A DNA stretch of 64,000 bases from the NCBI GenBank assembly GCA_903813345.2, contig CAIIXF020000008.1, positions 32,574,867-32,638,866 on the forward strand, in the 5' to 3' direction. The notes beneath the pieces were generated by a model, which was not told the DNA's origin, ran no database searches, and saw nothing but the letters and a program-made list of their open reading frames with translations. This document shows, piece after piece, positions 50,361 through 60,705 of the stretch (the stretch's first letter is position 1; each line of letters starts with the position of its first letter). A program made the translations under genes and the position numbers. The stretch comes from Owenia fusiformis (taxonomy: Eukaryota; Annelida; Polychaeta; Sabellida; Oweniidae).

Positions 50361-50786
50361 AATGGGGCCCGGGGAATGTGGGAGTTTCATTTTGGCGCAA
50401 TGAGGACATTTTCATCAATCGGATCTCGTTTCCTTGGGATAAGACCAAGGAGGATTGGATCCCAGGGACTTAGCTTGACATTTTCCAAAAATGAATCCGA
50501 TCTTGAAGGATGACGTCATTTTCCCTTCTGAACGCGATTCGCCAGTTCTGGTCTTATTAGGCTACGTAACAAAAATCAAGATGCACTACAATTGAGCTCG
50601 CGCACTCGAATCTTTTGAATTGCTGATTATTATGAATTTATAACCAGTTTTATGTCAGACAGTAACAAAATTCTAACTTTTTTATTGTTGGAAAATATGA
50701 GAGCCAATCTTTCTTGTATTGGGATTAGACTGAGGTTCAAAAGAGTGTTTACACAACTTCAAATAGTTGCTGGAGTAATTTTAGCA

Positions 50787-50892
50787 TGACGTCATTTTTC
50801 TAATGTTGATGTATTGTATGACGTCATAGAAATTGCTTTCAAATCAAAATGTAATCAATGACGTCATAATATGCATTATAGTCTCAGCCAAT
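50787..50892 (+). promoter_or_regulatory. CRE triplet and CCAAT box upstream of the small four-exon gene
   Basis: Three perfect TGACGTCA palindromes at 50787, 50819 and 50859 (spacing 32 and 40) and an AGCCAATCAG box (CCAAT at 50888) lie within 160 bases before the ATG at 50943. A further TGACGTCA sits at 50511. This is the classic arrangement for CREB/ATF and NF-Y binding; use as a promoter is inferred. Confidence 0.6.
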
Positions 50893-50942
50893 CAGCGACG
50901 TTGGAGTCGTCATGGATATTATAATAACAAAAATATTATCTA

Positions 50943-52079
50943 ATGAGGAAACAGCTTTTATTTACATTCCACTTAAAAATGGCAATAAAGAGATTACAGA
51001 AAGCATGGCGACAATTGAGAATGTTATTCTCAAAGAAACAAACAAATAGCAAGGGAGTTGGAACTGATTTGTCGATACCGGAGCATTGCGAAAGTAAGCT
51101 ACATGTAGGATCTAATGTTACCTTCTCGACTTTTCTCATTCACCTCCCAAGTTTCCATGTCGACTACGCGCGCATCATTATTTAAGTATCATAAAGTTAA
51201 AATAAAGCTAATGATTTCATTTTTCAGCTGAAAATGTATTCACATTCGTAGTGGCTAACAGGTTAGCAGAGGCACTCGCTGAAAGAGGTAGGTCATTAAA
51301 ATAGACATAAAATCCAAAGAGTCGTCTTTACGTATTTAAAAATCGTTTCCATTATAAGATTTTTAGAAATCATAATATGCATTGTGAAATTAAATGTGAA
51401 ATAAAAAAAATATCTAAAATCATACAAATCATGTATCGGTAACATGCACCAACTTAGTTGCAGAATGACATGAGATAATTTAAGTAAATTAGTATAACAA
51501 TTTACTCTTCTAGACGCTTTGAGAAAAGAAAAAGACCAAAAGGAAAAGGAGTTGGAGATGGAACGACTGGCAGTTAACCGAGCACAAAGGGAAATAGGTA
51601 ATTCAATTGCCTTGTATCATTTACATAATTGTAGTGTATTGAACTACATTAAAACACTGTACCATGAATCGGTGGGGGGCCGCCTTATACCACATTGGTT
51701 TGTATAATACAATTTATAAGCACGCTGTACTTCGGAACGTGGATACTTACTGGATACTATCCGAGATTTGTAAAATTCTACAAAATTGCCGAACTGATTA
51801 CTTAAATATAAAAGGTTTTAAAGAAAACACATTAAATCGGACAGACTTCGATGGTAAGACGATGTGTGAGTATGAATCCTTCATAAATCATGTAACTGTT
51901 TGCTTTCAGATGAGCTGAAAGAAGAACTCACATGGCTGAGGGAGTTGGTTGAAAGTACTTTAAACATCACTGACTTTGGCACACTCTGCAATGATGGCCC
52001 AGTTGGCGATAAAGAAAGTGAACTGGATCGTAAAGACTTGGATACTGACGCTGCATTGATTGCATTAGTGCCTTTATGA
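50943..52079 (+). CDS. Small coiled-coil protein, four exons, family not recognised
   Basis: Exons 50943-51093, 51228-51287, 51514-51597 and 51910-52079 join with GT-AG borders and all three introns in phase 1, giving 154 residues. Acceptors are strong (ATTTTTCAG, TTACTCTTCTAG, TTTGCTTTCAG). The N-terminus is basic and amphipathic (MAIKRLQKAWRQLRMLFSKK after the second Met); the middle has strong heptads (RKEKDQKEKELEMERL, then DELKEELTWLRELVE), and the tail is acidic. A better start context is the second ATG (50979, AAAATGG). It has no signal peptide or membrane segment, so it is probably cytoplasmic or nuclear. AATAAA signals at 52415 and 52438 follow. The only promoter clue is the CRE cluster. 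I recognise no family. Confidence 0.75.
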
Positions 52080-52414
52080 TAATCATTTAAATCATTTATA
52101 AATACGTACACATAGTACGGACGGCAATATCGTCCCTGAAGTTCCGAGCTGTGTCACGTAAGTGTCCTGCTGATAGTCACGCAAGTCGACTGACACCGGA
52201 CACTGACTGTCATTCTAGCACCCGTTAAAGACACAACTTAGACACCAGACAATATTTGGAGCACATATGGACTGACGTTCTTCGTCCTTAGAAATTAACA
52301 AAGAATCCTTGATAACAAACATCACAGAACCATGAAACACATGAAGTCATATTTGAAAAGTGCAACACCACTGAATAGGTTAAAGAAAAAACTCAGTAAT
52401 TGAACGAGAATGTA

Positions 52415-52443
52415 AATAAATAAATGTATAAATTGTAAATAAA
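52415..52443 (+). terminator. Clustered AATAAA poly(A) signals
   Basis: Overlapping AATAAA copies at 52415 and 52419 and another at 52438, about 340 bases after the stop codon of the four-exon gene. Confidence 0.55.
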
Positions 52444-54132
52444 TTCTTAGGTTGTTTAAATTCTGTGTGTAACTGTTAAATAAGTTCTGTGTGATTGAGT
52501 ATAATTACTGTTACCCATTAGTGTCGCTGAGAACATATAAAATCAAAAGTTTTTTTAAAAATTCATTGTTGTCGTCATAGTGACAGTTGTCAATGCAAGA
52601 TAAATCAAAATCGGTCAATTTCACCACAATTGGCGCTTAAGACTACATATTAGGATCACCTATTAAAGCCAGCTATTCTTCAGCGCCAATGGCAACTATT
52701 ACACATAATTCAGCATCATAGCTTTCCATTGTTACCAAATTACAGCATAGGGCCACTTTCAAACTCCTTAAATGATGGACTTTTTAGGTTTTCTCACTCG
52801 GGTGGGTATTAATATAAGGTCAAACATGGTTATGCTTCTTAAGTTCATGCTCAGTTGTCATTAATCAAATTAAAAATGGGATTAATCGAATTAAAATGAG
52901 ATTATTATAACATCTTATTAGTATAATACACACCCTTACAAAACTTTGGTAACGTTTACCCTCATTGGCTGGCATTTTCGCGTTTGAAAATTGAATTGTT
53001 TTCTCAATTACTAAAGAACATCGGAATGAATCGGATGAATTTTCAATTGATTAATTTTTTGAATAGACAGGGCTTATCAGGTCGGCAAATAAAGGTGCTA
53101 ATGCTGCAAAACGTTTGGGTGGGAGTGTAAATACAAATTGATAGATTATTCCTAATTGCTTCTGCGTTCCATTTATTCATATTCAAATCAAAAAGCCATT
53201 ACCTCTCCGAGTGAAATCATAATTTGCTGTTTTTAATAATCAGCTATTTTTACTCAGCCTGTACACTCTCCTCAAAAATTGGAAAAATCGACGTCTTATT
53301 AGAGAAAATCTGCTTATGCTTGAATAGGACTTTTATACAACAAGTGCAATTGTTGGAAAGGGTTTCACGGAGTCTACTATCCCAGCAGTCTCGCACAAGC
53401 TCCATGGTTAATTTTTGAAATAAACACATAAACAGGCTAAATATGATATAATTGTCAGAAAGTTTACAAACTCTTGAAGGAGTGTAGTGAAATTGTACAT
53501 AAACACATTGTGAACCATTTCCTGCTATATTTCTACGGATAAAGAAAAATAACTCTTTAATTATCATGCCATTCAACATGCAGTAATATCTTAAAGGTGG
53601 GATCGATGTCAAATGTAAACCTTTCATTCAAGATATGGTAATAAGCCATATTCTACTTAATCTATTCAACCTACCTTAACTTGAGCACAGCAGATGGACA
53701 TCGGAAAATTGAAATAGTACGCCATTTTTGAAATTCGGCCTAATTTGGGGAAATTTAGGTTCATAATTATAGGGGCTCATTTTCCAAATAAGGCATATTT
53801 TCTCAAAAAAATGAATCCTTGTTTGAAAATGTGACCAAAAATAATTGAGCTCCATGTGTAGGCGTAAAACATTTCAGTGTTCCCAAAGATTAAGTACATG
53901 AAGTTAAAAACACACAATAAACGTGGGTGTTGATGACTGTTTATTAATCATAGAAGGTATATTTTTGTTACAATGTTTGACCACAAGATTTGTCATTAAA
54001 TATGAATTAAAGTTTCCCGTTTCGCTAATAATGCATTACAAAAATCGGAAATTCAAAATGAGAGCTAATATGTCCGAATCGAAAATAACATGACTTTAAA
54101 GGACTACGTGAAGCTTACCGTATGAAAACAAT
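52444..54132. other. Non-coding stretch
   Basis: AT-rich, short chance ORFs, no repeat or gene that I can support. Confidence 0.5.
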
Positions 54133-54186
54133 ATGGCGGCTCAAAACGAGTCTACTGTACTGGATCCGTCCATTTTTAAGAAATTG
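54133..54186 (+). CDS. Possible first coding exon of an unrecognised gene
   Basis: ATATGGCGG gives a strong start context and a YY1-like site. The frame reads MAAQNESTVLDPSIFKKL and then TTG|GTAAAT, a usable donor in phase 0; unspliced it would end within about eight codons. The codons look like real N-terminal coding sequence. I could not find a matching second exon in the remaining 9.8 kb; it may be small or beyond the window. Confidence 0.35.
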
Positions 54187-55247
54187 GTAAATTTATCGGT
54201 ACCGTCTTCCTGAAGATAAACAATCCGTCTAAATGAGTTTACAATACGTCAACCTTGAGAGGGAGAATTATCCAATTGATGCATGGGCCAATATAAATCT
54301 TTGTATAATTTTGGTAAAATTGATTTGTCAAAATTAAAACTTCACTTTATAAATGCGTAGCGACTTGTACGTCACTATTGCTACATAAACCAAGTGCTTA
54401 TTTAAAACCCGGGGCTTAGTTGTTACCAAACGAAACGAGAAACGGCACGACATCCGGGGCTTTGTTTGCTCTTCATTAAACAAATGGTGTATAGAGGGGT
54501 AGGTTTTCTCAGACCGAAGTACCTTTTTCTGTACCGTTTTGCGGTTATTTTACTCTATAGCATTGGAATCTGTTCACATCATGAGCTACATAATTGATTA
54601 ACTTAAATATATGACATGTAAAAACGGCTTGATACGAACAGAATAAACAGGGAAATGTACTTGAAGTGGCGATTGTGTTTTCTGTCAGTCAGTGTTACCC
54701 CCCCCCCCCCCTTACCCAGCTCTATAGCGCGGTATAAGGTGACCTAATTATGCAAATGAGAAAACCCTATTAGTTTCAAGGTGGTACAATCAAATCTGAC
54801 GCGGACCATCTTCGTTGTAACTGTTGTTTCTGAATGGTTCGTGACCGAAATTCACTTAACTATAGAAAATATGTTACGTTATAACGATAGATTGTTTTTA
54901 CTTACCATGGGCTTTGTACTTACCAATCAACATGTGCGAATTCAAATCGGATGCGGTAAAAGACCGAACGCCAATTTGCGAACGTTCCGGGTATTACGTT
55001 CGCCCTTGCATAAACAGGCAGATGTATGTCTTTTTATACATTGACCTCAACCTACGTACCATTGAGTGTTTTCCGGAATCACGCTATTTATTCTAATCAT
55101 TTTAAGAAATTCTACTACCCCGCAATAAGTTTAACAACTAAATGCCCTCATTGAAAGGCGCGTTTATATTTATGGTGTCTTACTGTGTATCTCATACTTA
55201 AGTGGGTTTAGGGTAGATATCACTCGGGAATATATATCATATCTGAG

Positions 55248-55318
55248 GAGCGGACAGGATATATTGTAAATGTCCCGCTCCAGGCCAAATGCGGGCAGAT
55301 ATAATATATCCATCCCGC
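55248..55318. repeat. Two GATAT-centred hairpins
   Basis: At 55248-55280 GAGCGGACA pairs with TGTCCCGCTC around GATATATTG; at 55291-55318 GCGGG pairs with CCCGC around GATATAATATATC. Both have GC-rich ends and an AT core. Confidence 0.65.
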
Positions 55319-55493
55319 TCCCGGGAATTTTTCAAAAGTTTAAACAAGAAAATGCAGCAAACTCCTCGAGTCGAGGTCTCCAAGTCAAAAAAATTCCTGA
55401 CCCTATATATCTGTTGATTATCCGAGCGTGGCACTGAACGAACCTATATGCCTAGTTATTATTTGTTTAGTTGTTGGTTGGGTAACATGTTTA

Positions 55494-55590
55494 TGACGTC
55501 ACAAATGATGCGAAGAATCTTTAAACCAATCAGTGAAGTCTATATTAATTGTTTTAGTTGTTGATGTGGCGATACGTGTCTGTGACGTCA
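55494..55590. promoter_or_regulatory. Second CRE/CCAAT cluster
   Basis: TGACGTCA at 55494 and 55583 flank ACCAATCAG (CCAAT at 55526), the same motif mix as upstream of the four-exon gene. GCCATTTT (YY1-like) follows at about 55618. No gene is clearly attached on either strand. Confidence 0.35.
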
Positions 55591-56597
55591 CGGGTGATTG
55601 CATCATATTCTAGTAACGCCATTTTACGACATTGCATAATTTTATTTGATTTTGGCTCCATTTCACTTTATTTGAGACTTTTAAAAATATAATAATGAGT
55701 CAGTATTTTTTCTTATATATATCTATATTTGAAATTGAGGTCAAAGTCCGAAGATTTGATCAACTGATTGAAATCTCATTTTAAAGAGGTGAAGAAGTGA
55801 ATAATTACAGGAGCAAACGTGATCAATGGTTCGAGGTCTCCCGCAAAGTAGTCGCTACCCTCCTACATTGCGCTGCCTTCGGCAGAGAGGAGACCTCGAA
55901 AAAAGTTTAAATATCAAAAGTTTTAATTTTCTAATTTTAAAATTTAAATTTTTTAAGTTTAAAGAGGCTCTATGCCATAGGATAGCACAATCAAGACCCC
56001 TCTGTACTTTTTTGCATATTGAGTTTCACCACATATATACCCATCTACTTACCAAAGAAGAAGTCCCTGATCCCCCTCTTTCAGTGTTAATTTTGCGATT
56101 GTGCTGGCTGATCTAATTACTAGTATTTTCGAAGAAATTAATTCAATCTGAAGTTTGAAAATACCGGGAAAGTCCTCTTGTAATCTGATTGGTCGTTGAA
56201 TTTGTTTATCATAAACCTGTTTGGCTGCCTGGTTCAAGGCGCTCGTGGGCGCTTGTGTGACTCAATGGGGATTCCCCTCGCTAGCCGAGGAATCGATTGT
56301 GTTCAATTCTGGAGTTTGGTTGTTCTGTTGATTATTTCCGATATTGCAGCAATGATATACCGAAAGTTATTCTCAAGATATATCCATGGTATGTGAAATA
56401 TTATATGAGCAATAACAATAGGACAGCATTGATTGTCTGGGGGAGAAACCTATGGTATAATGCATCTTTAAATGTTACAATTTCATTGTATTGAACAAAA
56501 AGAATATTACGAAAACGTTAAATATAAATATCTTGTCATTTGAAAAGGTGGAAAAGGTTATATCTACCCTAAACCCACTCAAGTATGAGATACACCA

Positions 56598-56738
56598 GTT
56601 ATGCACGGTCGGTTTGGATACATGGAATATCCCTTGGGATATACAATAAATCTTCCCTCGGTCCCTTCGGTCCATCGGGAAGATATATTGTATATCCATC
56701 GGGATATTTCCTGTATCCAAAACCTCCCAGTGCATAAC
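56598..56738. repeat. Large imperfect palindrome of about 140 bases
   Basis: GTTATGCAC / GTGCATAAC at the ends, GGATACATGGAATATCCC / GGGATATTTCCTGTATCC inside, then GGATATACAATAAATCTTCCC with its complement, and a loop of CGGTCCCTTCGGTCC type. Confidence 0.8.
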
Positions 56739-57047
56739 CCCTATATATATCAGGCATTTTATGTACGAACAAGCTTAAAATATGGCCAAATTATTAAAGG
56801 GGAACTCAGTTTTACAAATTCTTTTTCAGGGAGTGTGTTTCGTGTCCGTCTTCAGAAGAAATCTCCTATAGACTATCATGTGTTTTCTTAAAGGCTTCCT
56901 GAATATCAACAGAACTGAAGAAACTAACACAAAGTGTTACTAACAAGAGCTTATAAACTGATTTTTACGGAACTTGCGAAATATCTTTATCTTTATAACA
57001 TAAGGAGATATCGTGTCGAGAAAGACCATTACGGCTCACTCTCCCTT

Positions 57048-57293
57048 ATCCTACACTTAGTGTACTAAATGTATGATAACATCAAAAAATAAATTTGATA
57101 TTTATTGGCAAAACGAATAACCGAACTCTTTGCGGAGGATATCGTGACGATATACTCCGGGAAACCCAATATGCGGAGGATATTGTGACGATATACTCCG
57201 CTTGTTGATTTCCCGCCAAATTGACTCTATTTGGCATGAAATTCATTTTGCAATGATATTATACATTTAGTACACTCCTTGTAAGTGTAGGAT
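57048..57293. repeat. Inverted repeat enclosing two tandem palindromes
   Basis: The arms TATCCTACACTTAGTGTACT (57048-57078) and the complement at 57257-57293 enclose two copies of a 27-base near-palindrome, CGGAGGATAT(C/T)GTGACG + ATATACTCCG, at 57133-57159 and 57174-57200. Confidence 0.75.
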
Positions 57294-57302
57294 AAAAATA
57301 AC

Positions 57303-57437
57303 ATCCTATGATTTATTTCAGAATATCATTTCAATCTACTCGGTGATATTGATACATGCACTCGTTCGCTTTGCTCTCTCGTGCAGATATCAATATCACC
57401 TCGTAGATAAAAATGATATTCCTCAAAATCATAGGAT
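57303..57437. repeat. 135-base imperfect palindrome
   Basis: ATCCTATGATTT / AAATCATAGGAT ends, then AGAATATCATTT / AAATGATATTCC, then GGTGATATTGATA / TATCAATATCACC, with the loop ACTCGTTCGCTTTGCTCTC. It adjoins the inverted repeat at 57048-57293. Confidence 0.8.
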
Positions 57438-57804
57438 ATCCTATAATTCTTAACTTTGTACGCAGCATTGAAAGGCACGATTATTTTTAATGCTTTTTAG
57501 AACTCTTGATGTAGTCTGCAAGACAATCAAAGGTTCCATAAAAGATAAATGGTGTTTGAAGAAGCAATCAAGTCGAGATTCCCCGGGAATTGAAATTACC
57601 TGATATATTAGTATCAGACATTCATTCAGCGTTTCTTTCAATGCTTTCACCTAGGACCGACAATGTATTTTCTTTCAAATGCATGCAACTGATTATTTCC
57701 AGTGATGCTTGTGTTTGTCGTTAGTTCCTTTGGTATACTAACTACCTTAACAGGAGATTCAGCAGCTTTATATCCACAAACAATTTCAATGTCTTTCAGA
57801 AGTA

Positions 57805-58325
57805 CAGGGTGGTCAAAAAAGGCAACCCTGTATTCTCCTCATATCTTTGTCATTTTGAGGAACTACACCCAGTCATTCGGCAAAGTACATCATTGAATTT
57901 CCTACCATCCTACCATATTTCATGACCATCAGTCTGATAGTCGCAATGTCACAGCACTTTGAACAACATACCCAAGGTGTGGCCAGGCCACCATCGCACT
58001 GCATGCAAACCTGCATAAATTGTCAATGACCGACTGCATTCCTCAGCAGGTATGGCCTGAAAGACACGGATGATCTCACTTTTGATCGATCTGTAATTTT
58101 CTTGAGATCTGCAATTGTGAATTTGCCTATAACGCAATAGTGGCCAATGGAGCATGCTGTTTAAAGTGGTGTAACATTGTGACTATCAGTCTGATGGTCA
58201 TTGAATATGGTATGCAGGTAGGAAATTAAATGATGTTCATATGTGCTTAATAACAAGGAGTAATTTCTTAAAATAAGAAAGATATGGTGAAAATAGTGAC
58301 ACGGTTGCCATTTTTGACCACCCTG
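57805..58325. mobile_element. Tc1/mariner-type non-autonomous element with long inverted ends
   Basis: TA-flanked on both sides. The ends CAGGGTGGTCAAAAAAGGCA and TTGCCATTTTTGACCACCCTG pair, and similarity continues inward for about 160 bases (CATATCTTT, AATTTCCTACC, TGACCATCAGTCTGATAGTC). The interior minus-strand frame (57949-58155) ends like a Tc1/mariner or IS630-type transposase C-terminus (EECSRSLTIYAGLHA, then PGHTLGMLFK). The gene is otherwise lost. Confidence 0.75.
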
Positions 58326-59171
58326 TAAGATACTTTACAGTTTGGTGTTTTATTAATTCATTGGAGTGAAATTTTGACTCGGGACTTATTACCACTGAAT
58401 AGTCTATATGAAGCGACCTTGACAATTTTAGGAGCCTCATCATTGATTTATGGGAAATCAATGGACACGTAAATGTAATTATTTTGAGTTATGGCGTATG
58501 ACGGGGCCATTTTAAAACTCTCCTATTACCGGGTATTGGACCATTGTACATGAAGAAGTAGATTATTACTGATTTGGGAGTTCTCAATTTGCATACGAAT
58601 ATGTCATTATCATCATTGAAAAAATCTTTATTTCATGAGAAATCATCAAACACATTTAACGTATAAATTATTCTGTTTCATTTGATTTTCACCATAAATG
58701 ACAAGCTTATTTTATTTCTGCATAAATGCTTTGTTTTAGTACATGGTTGTAAATGGTTGTAATAAGGTCCCAGTTTAACCAATTGGGAGGTGTACCAAAA
58801 TTCCCGGGGGTCATAACATTAAACGTTCATGTTCAAGTTCTCCCAAAGGTGTTTAACTTAACTTCCCGCAACTCGCTACTCGGCGGAAGCTTAATATAAT
58901 CGAGCTATACAGTAAGCCTTTTTCTTGAGACGCTTGGACCTCAATTTCCTCGAACCCCGCGGATCTTTTTCCCGAAACTTGTGAATCTTTCCTCAATTGC
59001 ATCATTGTTTCTCAATTTGACCGCTGTCGATTCTCGAAACTCGGATCGTGTATCACACACGAATTTGAAACATCAGAATGTATATTTAAAATAAATGTCA
59101 TTTCTCAGTTTAAAGAAGCCAGGGAAAAAGTTGTGCTTCAGCAAAATGCATCGTGGGAAATATTTTGACCT
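58326..59171. other. Non-coding stretch
   Basis: No supported gene or repeat. Confidence 0.5.
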
Positions 59172-59390
59172 TATTATGAAAGACATTGGATGGGACCTTT
59201 TCTGTTTTAAGCCATATGATGTCTTAGAGATCACCATAGCAGCATTAAACAGAAGGTATTTTTTAATTTACTTATTTATGTCCTAATTATGAAAGACATT
59301 GAATGGGACCTTTTCTGTTTGAAGCCATATGGTGTCTTAGAGTAAACATAGGAGCATTAAACAGAAGGTATTTTTCATTTTACTTATTTA
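59172..59390. repeat. Two tandem copies of a roughly 110-base unit
   Basis: TATGAAAGACATTG, ATGGGACCTTTTCTGTTT, AAGCCATATG, TGTCTTAGAG and AGCATTAAACAGAAGGTAT occur in the same order twice, about 115 bases apart, with a few differences. Confidence 0.85.
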
Positions 59391-60540
59391 ATGTAATAAA
59401 ACAATCTCATTGTTCAGATAAAATAGCATGGTTCTTTTCTTACATCTTAAAATGTTGCAATTTCGTCATCTCTGATTCTAGCTTGAAAATGGTATAATGT
59501 AACATACATGTAGGAATAGGAAGCCAGTACGTCACAATCAAAGCCTATTAATTAAGTAAAAATAGACTTGAGCCGCATGTCATGAGATATCCGTATAGAA
59601 ACTCCAATACTGTCATTATATTGCAATACAAGTCTCTAAGCGTTGGATGTTGCAGGGCTAAGGAGAAAACATAATAGAAAGAAAACCATTGTCAATTTTT
59701 ATTTGTGTTAGTCCATTTGACTTCGATTCTGCGTCTTCCTCACAAACGTGGAGTGCGAGATTGCGCAACAAAAACGAAGCACCAGTCACAATCTTTTGCG
59801 GCTGGTAAAACCGGGGGTAATAAACACTAATCAATGCTAGGGAAACCAGCTACTGCTATACTGGACTGCGTTCATTGCAAATGATCACTTGGGAATTAAT
59901 TTTCACAGTGTGTAATATAAACATTTTATTGTCACACCATTCTTAGAAAAGTGAAGAAATGGTCAAGGGTATGTTAGTGTGGGTGGGCATCTCAATGAAC
60001 TACAGTTACTTCAAGACGTCGCAATATGTCAATAGTTCACTCTTAATGAAAAACAAGTTTCAGATAACATGCTAATATGACTGTCACACTTCCTTTATTC
60101 TTATCTATTTATAAAAAAAGTTACGATTTCTAGAAAGCCTGGACTGTTTCACCCACGCCTCGTGATTACGGTAAATAAGTTCAAAGGATGTCACAATGTC
60201 GTCGATCACGATCACTCTATAAAGATCATTATAATTACTGAAATGGGTATGTTGGACAGTGTTTCTTTGAGCGTTAAATAAATCATATTTGGGATATACT
60301 GAAAGAGACATGTACATCTATTATAGTTACTCCTTCATGACTGATAAATTGTGGGAAAAATTGAGAAAAATGAAAAGCTGAAATGAAAATGAATCTAAAA
60401 GCATTAGAAGGAGCAACACCCAATAAGTTATATATCATTTTGAAGGGCTGGACCCATACTTTATGTTTTTTTTTAAAATATGTAAATATGCAAATGAGAT
60501 AGTGTCATTATGACGTCATAATTCAAGATTGCGCAGTTGG

Positions 60541-60705
60541 ATTTTTTTCAAAATGGAATTATTTAAGCAATTAATTTTTTATTGAGACTTCAATTTAAAA
60601 ATCTGAAAACGCAGAATTATAGATATTTTTATGCTGATTCCAGTGGTATTTGTACCATGACGTAACTCCAACAAAATGCTAAAATAATTCCATTTTGAAA
60701 AAAAT
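60541..60705. mobile_element. MITE-like element, 165 bases
   Basis: Terminal repeats ATTTTTTTCAAAATGGAATT (left) and AATTCCATTTTGAAAAAAAT (right) are near-perfect complements about 25 bases long. No ORF lies between them. A TGACGTCA lies just left, at 60511. Confidence 0.7.

Larger units (their letters stand above)
55187..56593. repeat. Inverted 34-base repeats 1.4 kb apart
   Basis: GTATCTCATACTTAAGTGGG plus TTTAGGGTAGATAT (55187-55220) is matched by its complement at 56560-56593 with one mismatch. They could be terminal repeats of a 1.4 kb element; the interior has no transposase ORF. Inside lies a ttcgaggtctcc hairpin (55830-55900). Confidence 0.65.

Noticed and set aside
54697-54711. Poly-C run
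   Set aside because: Simple homopolymer tract; similar runs at 35765 and 48260 suggest mutation bias, not function.
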